Part shown: one piece after another, positions 57,700 through 64,000 of the stretch
How the letters are laid out: each line of letters opens with the position of its first letter
Numbering within the stretch: the first letter of the stretch is position 1
From: Welwitschia mirabilis
Lineage: Eukaryota > Gnetophyta > Gnetopsida > Welwitschiales
DNA: 64,000 nt
Direction: 5' to 3'
Assembly: GCA_051453625.1 (NCBI GenBank)
Contig: JBOZIK010000001.1
Coordinates: 279,656,763-279,720,762, forward strand
The notes under the pieces: generated by a model
Seen by the model: only the letters and a program-made list of their open reading frames with translations
Databases searched by the model: none
What the model was told of the DNA's origin: nothing
Made by a program: the position numbers and the translations under genes

Positions 57700-58949
57700 T
57701 ATCAACTTTCCATACTTCTTTATTTAAAATTTAAGAAAAAAAGATACTAGTCAATACTCTAGCCTCATCATGGCCATCTAGAAAGTTACACAAGATAACG
57801 AGGTAAGGAGTAAGGTCCCCGCCCCTCCTCCAAGATGCAGGGTTATAGAAGAAGCCCAACAACAAAGTGTATAAAGAAGAAAAAAGTAAAAAAAGCCAAA
57901 AGTCCTTAAGAGAAGATAGGGAACAAGCCCAATGTAGCTTAAATGTCAAGGGAGATGACTCTACCACTAAAAGAAAAAGCACAAGAATAGCGAGAGATAA
58001 TTTCACCCCCTAAAGAATAGTATAAATTCACAGAATAGTAACAGGAGTAAGTCTAGTATGAGAAAAGACTGACCAAGCATCCATCAAAGGAGCATTCCAC
58101 TAAGAAGGAAAAAATTCCTAAGCCAAATAAGGAGATGAAGCCCCAAAATTAAATAGGCACTAATGCTAAACAATAACATTTGGCTAACCACAAGGACATT
58201 AATATGAAACAAGCCAAAAAGATATCATGTATGCCATAGGGATGAAAACAGTTCCTTTTCTAGTTCTAAGTATCATTAATAGAGTGTCCATAAATATGAT
58301 TAAAACAAGCTCTTATAAAAAGGCATTAAGACACCATACAGAAAAGAATAAAATAGGAGTAGAGAAGTTCAAGAAAGTGAAACAAGCCTTTGAGGTTATG
58401 GTAAATGAAAAGGGTAGGTTCTTGGTCCAGCATCATCATAGTAATTTGTTTCCAATTTGTAAGGGATATTAATCTCTTATAATCTTAGGTTCAGTTTAGT
58501 ATTCTCTTTTATTTTCATTTAATAGTATCCAACATAGGACAAGGGTGTAATCACTCCAATTTTATAGTTAATCTCTCTTGACTATTTATAGCATTTCATA
58601 TAAGCCAGGTTTTATGGCTTAGTTATGCCAGAATTCCTTTTTTTGGGGGACAATTTTGCTCCCATTACCTATCGATGCTACTAGCTAATATATTTCAATT
58701 GCGATTATTTCAATAAGAAAAGGAAAAATTAAAAAAAGACACACATCAAGTAAAAATAATAAAGATAAGGTAATATTGGTTATATCAAATACAAATTATG
58801 ACAGTATGCATTTGCATCTTGAAAATGCATGTTCATCTTCTTTAATAAACCTATCATCAGATATTTTCCTTTTTTTTAGTTAGAATTAGATTAGTAATGT
58901 AGTTACAAACTAAGCCAAATTCTCTCCAATCAAGTATTAACCATTTTCC
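57700..58949 (+). other. Lys/Pro-rich unassigned stretch after the LINE
   Basis: From 57730 to 58470 the plus strand reads Lys-, Glu- and Pro-rich in a frame that shifts (P-A-P-P-P-R-C-R-V-I-E-E-A-Q-Q-Q-S-V, later K-R-R-x-x-x-K-P-K). It keeps a few CpG at aaggtccccgcccc and agcgagag. It could be the 5' part (ORF1) of a second LINE or the 3' end of the first. Bases 58500-58949 show nothing recognisable. Confidence 0.35.
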
Positions 58950-59347
58950 AACAAGTACTAAACAAAACTAATTATTCATTAGTTACTACCACTTGTACTT
59001 CTCGAAATCTGATGGTAAGTGGAATCTGTTAGGTATTGCATTCTCTCATCTCACTATCATATAGGCTTCTTAGAATATAGTGGTAGGTGGAATCTACTAG
59101 GATGAAGTCATTTACTCAAACACTATACACTCTACTGTTTTGTCTTCTAGTAAAATCTGATTACTTTATTTGCTAGTACTTCTTGAGAATCTTCATAATT
59201 ACTTAATTTTGATTCAAATTATGTTTAATTATTTATCTTTAGTTCGTGATGTTAAAAGTGATCAATTTAAGAATTAAACATATAAAAAAAAGCCTAAAAC
59301 ATACTTTGAATCATATGGAAAATGTAACAAGTTAGATCCCTATCATA
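58950..59347 (-). repeat. 3' LTR (truncated) of the Athila/Tat-like element
   Basis: Matches 63540-63940 over ~400 bases: attattcatta, gttactaccacttgtacttc, tctgatggtaagtggaatct, agtggtaggtggaatctact, aatctgattactt and caaattatgtttaattattt blocks in the same order. It ends ccctatcata, next to the purine tract complement. Two internal ggtaRgtRgaatct modules ~90 bases apart are present in both LTRs. Confidence 0.88.
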
Positions 59348-59357
59348 ACTCCTCCCT
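59348..59357 (-). other. Polypurine tract (minus strand)
   Basis: The plus sequence actcctccct gives AGGGAGGAGT, directly before the minus-strand LTR start TATGATAGGG. Position and composition fit. Confidence 0.82.
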
Positions 59358-61299
59358 AAGAATTTGTCAGTCCCTGATAAAAAAAGAGGAAAACAATAGA
59401 TCAAGTCAACTTAAAAAGGGAATGAAAAATAAGACTTAAAATATAATTATACTTCTAAACATGTAATTCATTTCATCTATCTCCAATGAAAAAGATATTC
59501 AATTTACTTATCATATAAATATATGCACCAAACTCAAAATTATGATTTCAGTATATAGAATTCATATGAAGAAATACAAAATAAGACATCTTGGTATATT
59601 CCATTAATGTTTGAAAGATACATAAAAGGTAAGAGCTTAACTATAATAAAGTGAAAACAAGCTAATATAAAATGGAAAAGTAAAATAGAATAGGGTAATT
59701 AAGAACTAAAGATATTATGAAAATACTAAGTGAATATGGAAAAAGAAAGAAGGATTGAAGTTTCTTTTATTGAAAATTGTAATGATTTTTTAACTAATAA
59801 AAAGTATATAAACAACTTTGAAATTATCTAAATTAAGGAATAAAAATAAATAAATTTCATTAGAACATATTCTATTTGAAGTTGATCACTTACTAGTAGT
59901 CTCTCATTTTCAATTAATGATACATGATTTCCAATTAGTAAAATATCACGGTTATGTTTGAATAGCATGTATGAAAATGGCAATGTGCTAATTAAAATTG
60001 ACATATCATAACTATAGTTTTAATTATTAACTTAGAAAGATGGTAATAAATTAATAATACTTGATAATGTAATAATCATAATACACTTTAAGATGTACCT
60101 CCTATGAACTTCTTATTTCTAAACCATTGACTTTGCTTTTATCATAAGTAGTTGATCTCGTCAAATAGGACATAGGCCATTAAACAACTTTACACTTAGT
60201 CTAGTAATCCTTGTGCTAGATTTGAAGTGATTGTCAAAAGTCCTTTCATAATATAAACTAATATTTCATTTTTATTTTAAGAATTCATTTTCTCTTTATT
60301 TTTTGTTTTCTAATGCTTTTCTTAATTCTTTTTACAAATATGGAAAGCAACTTATGCATTATTAAGTACTAATAACTTATAGCCTTAATAAAAATGAATT
60401 TGATAAAAATACAAAGTATAAAATATGGAGAAATTAATTAAGCATATTTTCCTCTCTTAGATAAGAGTTCATAGGTCTTTCAATGCCTTTTAATTGGCTA
60501 AAATCCAATTGATAATACATAAATTACAAATGCATGAAATTATTAAATATATTATGTGATGAAAAGCTAAGTAAAATAAAGTTAATAGATGTTGAAAAAG
60601 AGACTATGTGAATAATTACATTGACATAAGAATAAGTGATGGACATCCCCTTAATAAAAAAGGGTCCACTAAATTGACTTCTTTAAATAAAATACCATTA
60701 TTAAAATAAAATTGTTATTCCTTTTCTTTGTATTTATTCCAATGCCAAAAATCTAAATAATTTAACATAGTTATTGAATTGTACTTCTCAAAAAATAAGG
60801 ATCAAGCCATATAGAACTCAAATGATAAAATATGAAATGCATACAAACATTCTTTAAAGGAATCAATTAGTCATAAATAATATATTTAAAAAACACCTTG
60901 ACTATTTAAACTTCATTGGTCAAATAAAAGATAAAGAATCGATATATTTCATTGGAAAATAATTCCTTATTAAATAGAATGCATCAAGAGTTGGAAGCAT
61001 AACCTTCATTTAAAAATTAATACTATAATTGAAAAACACTAACGATACTACTCACAAAGGAAGAATGAATCCAATAAATACTAGGAGATTTCTTATGATA
61101 GTTGATTATGGACTATTTAACTTGACTAAGAAGTTCCCTAAGATCTAACATCAGACATGGATTTGCATCAAGAAGATAAGTTTTTCCCAGATTCAAAATT
61201 CCAAGATATCTCAAATCATGTTTTTGAAAAGAGTTATCATTAAAGGCATAAATGAAGTAAAATTGGTAATGAAGAAGGGGATATTATTTTTATTTTTTC
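59358..61299. other. Internal region of the Athila/Tat-like element, no motif seen
   Basis: By position it should hold pol or the non-coding 3' region. I find no protease, RT, RNase H or integrase block on the minus strand, and nothing on the plus strand. Confidence 0.5.
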
Positions 61300-62110
61300 A
61301 TGAAAGCTCAAGTAGAAGAAATAGAGAAACATTCTTAATAGACTTTGAATTATTGTGATTCTTATTGGCTACACTATTTATATTTTCTATTTTATTTTAC
61401 TTAATCTTCATAGGTTCTTCCTTATCATCCGTATTTTCATTAGGATTATCATTATTTTATTGAATCACATCATTCTCTAAATTGTTGGATTCAATAAACA
61501 GATCATGAATAGAAATGTACTTATCATCTTCATTATGTAATGGAATATTTTTTTCATATTTCTTGAGTTAACACTTCTTCCTTATATTTCAAAATAGATG
61601 GAGGTAATAGTATAATATTTTTATACCATCATTATCATCCTCATCATTCGTGTTTAATTACTAAGTCGAATCATTATTGTCCTCATTGTGGCCATCTTCT
61701 AAAGGATGGAATATTGGAGATTAATTCAAATTCTCATTTTATATTTCAAATCAAGATTTTTTACCACTTGTTCCTAAGTTCTCTCCATTATTATCAAGGT
61801 GTGATGTAGCAAAAACAGTGGGGTAAGATTGAAAATGTTGCTTTGTTTCATAGGTTTATGTGATAATTTACACTATTTGCACTTTCTTATTGAGACTTTC
61901 ACTTTAGTATATACATTAATGAAGAGATTGCTAGAGGGAATCTAAATCTTCTTCATAGTTCTTCATGAAAGATGGTTGGGATTCACCAAATTGATTGTAT
62001 AATCCTTTTCTAAAGGGGGAAGGATATTCAAGTTCATCATCATACCTAAAAGAAGGCTAAAATGACAAAGGCGAAAAAGAGGAAGAGTAAAACTAGAAAG
62101 GTTAAAAAGA
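61300..62110 (-). pseudogene. Acidic gag-like remnant of the Athila/Tat-like element
   Basis: The minus strand reads P-S-F-R-Y-D-D-E-L-E-Y-P-S-P, NQFGESQPSFMKNYEEDLDS near 62050-61950 and further down EDGHNEDNND, NTNDEDDND and NENTDDKEEP near 61700-61420. The first part resembles the N-terminal or linker part of Athila-type gag (N-Q-x-x-x-x-x-x-S-L-E-D-L-x-x-x); the rest is Asp/Asn/Glu-rich low complexity. No zinc knuckle found. Confidence 0.5.
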
Positions 62111-62715
62111 GTAAAGAATTTATTTCCTAGTTTTAAAAACATCCTTCAAAGGCAAATTATTCTTTCTATTAGACAATATTTCTTAAACAAAACAAACCTA
62201 CTTCTAGTAATTTCAACAAAAATTTCATGTAAAGGTTTCTTATCATCTAAGAACTTATTCTTCAGTTGCAAATTCCTTTTTCTTTTAGTAATTATTTCAT
62301 ATAAAGGTATTTTTTCCTACATATAAGCATCATTTTCCAATGGTAAATGTTTTCTTCTTTCTACAAAAATTTCACATGCAACTCTTTTTACCTTTCATAA
62401 ACCCAAGCTCTTGCAACACCAAAAAGTATGTGAAAGATGAATATTTTAGGTAGCAATTTTCAAAATCACATTAAAGCATAAGAAGTAGACTAATTTATTA
62501 AGTATAACTACTAAAAGAAATGCTACAAAAAAGAAAATAAAAGAAGCTATTTTACAACTAAGCAAGAGAAATTAAGCAAAGCTTGTAAACTAAAGATTTG
62601 GTACTATTGTATAATACCAAAATGAAGTAATACGCTTAAAGAATAATATCACCTTAATTTTAATATGGGTTCTATTCTCTCAAAGACTCACTTTCTTCCT
62701 AGAAATCTGATTATC

Positions 62716-62733
62716 TCCCCAGCAATGATGCCA
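62716..62733 (-). other. Primer binding site, tRNA-Asp (minus strand)
   Basis: The plus sequence tccccagcaatgatgcca equals TCCCCGGCAACGGCGCCA at all 18 positions if four C-to-T or G-to-A changes are allowed. Two bases separate it from the LTR start. This is the tRNA-Asp site used by Athila/Tat elements and sets strand and lineage. Confidence 0.93.
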
Positions 62734-62735
62734 AA

Positions 62736-63940
62736 TGTTGTGCTATGTGTTATGCTTACCCAATTTAAAAATTAGATCTTAAAATATTCTTAAGTAATGA
62801 CAAACANNNNNNNNNNNNNNNNNNNNNNNNNNNNNNNNNNNNNNNNNNNNNNNNNNNNNNNNNNNNNNNNNNNNNNNNNNNNNNNNNNNNNNNNNNNNNN
62901 NNNNNNNNNNNNNNNNNNNNNNNNNNNNNNNNNNNNNNNNNNNNNNNNNNNNNNNNNNNNNNGGGGGGGGGGGGGGGTTGGGAGAGAAAATAAATAACGC
63001 AAATGACAAAATGTAATGGGATGAAAATGAAAATACTAGATGCAAGCTCTAAATAATTTAACCAATATATTATCACCTAGATTAGCCCTTAGAATTTATA
63101 TCAACTACAAATTAATGCCACTTTTAATGGAAAACAACATTGACTTTAAGAAAGATAAAGGAGAATTTTTAACAAAGAGAAGCACACTTTATTAACATTT
63201 AATAATATGCACTTCATTACATCCTTTTACACATAGTAGTTTCTTAATGGAGGAAACACAATTCAATACCAAGAAAACATTGTTCACAAGCAAATCAAAC
63301 CCCTTGTCCAAGATGCTTCTATGATAAGATACTTTGATCCTAAAGCCGAGACTAGAAAATGGGATTCCTAAAGAGGGTTTTATAGGTCTTAATAAGTAAG
63401 AGATCAGCACAAGGTGAGTGTTTAATGGACAAGAAGTAAGTGGTAGATGAGAGGTTATAATATAAATTTAGTAATAAATATAATGATTATTCATGGCAAG
63501 TGGGTGGTTATAATTACTAACAAACAAGGAATGATTATGTTTAAGTAATAGATAAAAGTAATTATTCATTAATTACTATCACTTATGCTTCTTAACATCT
63601 GATGGTAAATAGAATTTAGTAGGTAGTCATTTTCTTCCTCATTTGGCTATCATGTGAAATTCATGGAAACTGGTGGTAGGTAGAATCTACTGATAAGTAG
63701 TTTTCTACTTAAGTACTTTTTTTAATGTTGTATCTTCTAACAATATGTGGAATCTGATTGCTTCATTTTCTAGTACTTCCTTAAATTCTTCATAATTACT
63801 TAACTGATTCCAAATTATGCTTAATTCTTTATCTCTAGTTCTTGAGTTAAAAGTATTTAGCTTGAGCATTAACCCTATAAAAAAGGAGCTAAAAATAACT
63901 TCAAACCATATGTCAAATGTGAAAAGTTGGCCACCTATTA
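62736..63940 (-). repeat. 5' LTR of the Athila/Tat-like element (~1.2 kb, with gap)
   Basis: Starts tgttgtgctatgtg on the plus strand, directly after the primer site, and ends cctatta by alignment with the left LTR. It contains a 156-N gap (62807-62962) followed by 15 G. A minus-strand TTTTATAGGGTTAATGC block near 63880 is a possible TATA region. Right flank is ctctt; the left partner cannot be read. Confidence 0.85.
62807..62977. other. Assembly gap (156 N) ending in a 15-G run
   Basis: Undetermined bases followed by ggggggggggggggg (62963-62977). A G-run at a gap edge in an otherwise AT-rich LTR is probably where sequencing failed. Open frames giving poly-Pro or poly-Gly here are artefacts. 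Confidence 0.97.
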
Positions 63941-64000
63941 CTCTTTTAAATAATGAAATACAAATGGCATGATAGAGAAAGAAAGCTTGTGATTTATTAC
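63941..64000. other. Flank outside the Athila/Tat-like element
   Basis: Sixty bases to the window end; nothing recognisable. Confidence 0.5.

Larger units (their letters stand above)
53800..57700 (+). mobile_element. Decayed LINE (plant L1 type)
   Basis: Plus-strand remnants occur in LINE order: a Lys-rich piece, the endonuclease-to-RT linker, RT and the C-terminal zinc-binding domain. I could not identify the endonuclease catalytic blocks, which should lie at about 54050-54700. The 3' end is uncertain; no long poly-A was seen, and the Lys-rich region at 57730-58470 may be a second element. No target duplication found. Confidence 0.8.
58950..63940 (-). mobile_element. Athila/Tat-like LTR element without visible pol
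   Basis: A direct LTR pair (58950-59347, truncated, and 62736-63940), a tRNA-Asp primer site on the minus strand just inside the right LTR, and a purine tract just inside the left LTR define one element read right to left. The internal 3.4 kb contains an acidic gag-like stretch (61300-62110) but no PR, RT, RH or IN motif that I can see. The left LTR lacks its outer ~800 bases; the LINE-related sequence abuts it, so a later insertion or deletion removed them. Confidence 0.83.

Noticed and set aside
62765-63076. Several open frames giving poly-Pro or poly-Gly
   Set aside because: Produced by N and the 15-G run at the gap edge.
1-64000. tRNA, rRNA, CRISPR, bacterial operons or an organelle insertion
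   Set aside because: No cloverleaf, rRNA core string, regularly spaced repeat with unique spacers, ribosome-binding sites or dense coding was seen. The window is plant nuclear repeat DNA.

Overview
This window looks like a piece of a large, transposon-rich plant nuclear genome. It is very AT-rich, has almost no CpG, and I see no intact protein-coding gene. Nearly all recognisable content is decayed retroelement. Two kinds of evidence point to a plant: plant-type primer sites (tRNA-iMet for most elements, tRNA-Asp for the Athila/Tat-like ones), and protein remnants of Ty3/gypsy (Tekay-like, CRM/Reina-like, Athila-like), Ty1/copia and plant L1-type LINEs. Most differences from known motifs are C-to-T or G-to-A changes, as expected from long decay of methylated cytosines. 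The species cannot be named from this. Frames were followed by eye across stops and shifts, so domain limits are approximate (tens of bases).

Layout. 1-4250: minus-strand Tekay-like gypsy relic (gag, PR, RT, RH, IN), its integrase split by a ~310-bp CpG-retaining insert. 4550-5995: ~14 units of a 100-bp tandem repeat. 6000-11210: unassigned AT-rich DNA. 11218-14491: a complete but pol-less LTR element with gag, iMet PBS, PPT, a 20-bp minisatellite in its leader and a near-perfect 5-bp TSD. 14497-17100: unassigned, with two local duplications. 17109-29597: a plus-strand CRM/Reina-like gypsy element, split by a nested minus-strand Athila-like element (18136-25830). 30226-30404: probable SINE. 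31982-33368: short LTR element with perfect TSD TGCTT, sitting inside an exon-like minus-strand segment. 34264-34421: local duplication. 36480-37560: CpG-retaining sequence with several plant-like splice signals and no long ORF. 38845-41958: a third copy of the Athila-like LTR and its inner flank. 44001-51060: two tandem ~3.1-kb units, each holding an inverted pair of copia gag fragments. 52705-52840: 33-bp minisatellite. 53000-53450: copia RT start. 53800-57700: decayed LINE. 58950-63940: another Athila/Tat-like element with a clear tRNA-Asp primer site and no visible pol.

No genes work together here as a living pathway. The history is one of layered insertion (element in element), loss of pol with gag or ends kept, tandem expansion of leader repeats, and slow cytosine decay. 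The segments that escaped that decay (about 487-795, 31860-31980 with 33374-33490, and 36480-38600) are the best candidates for something other than old repeats.
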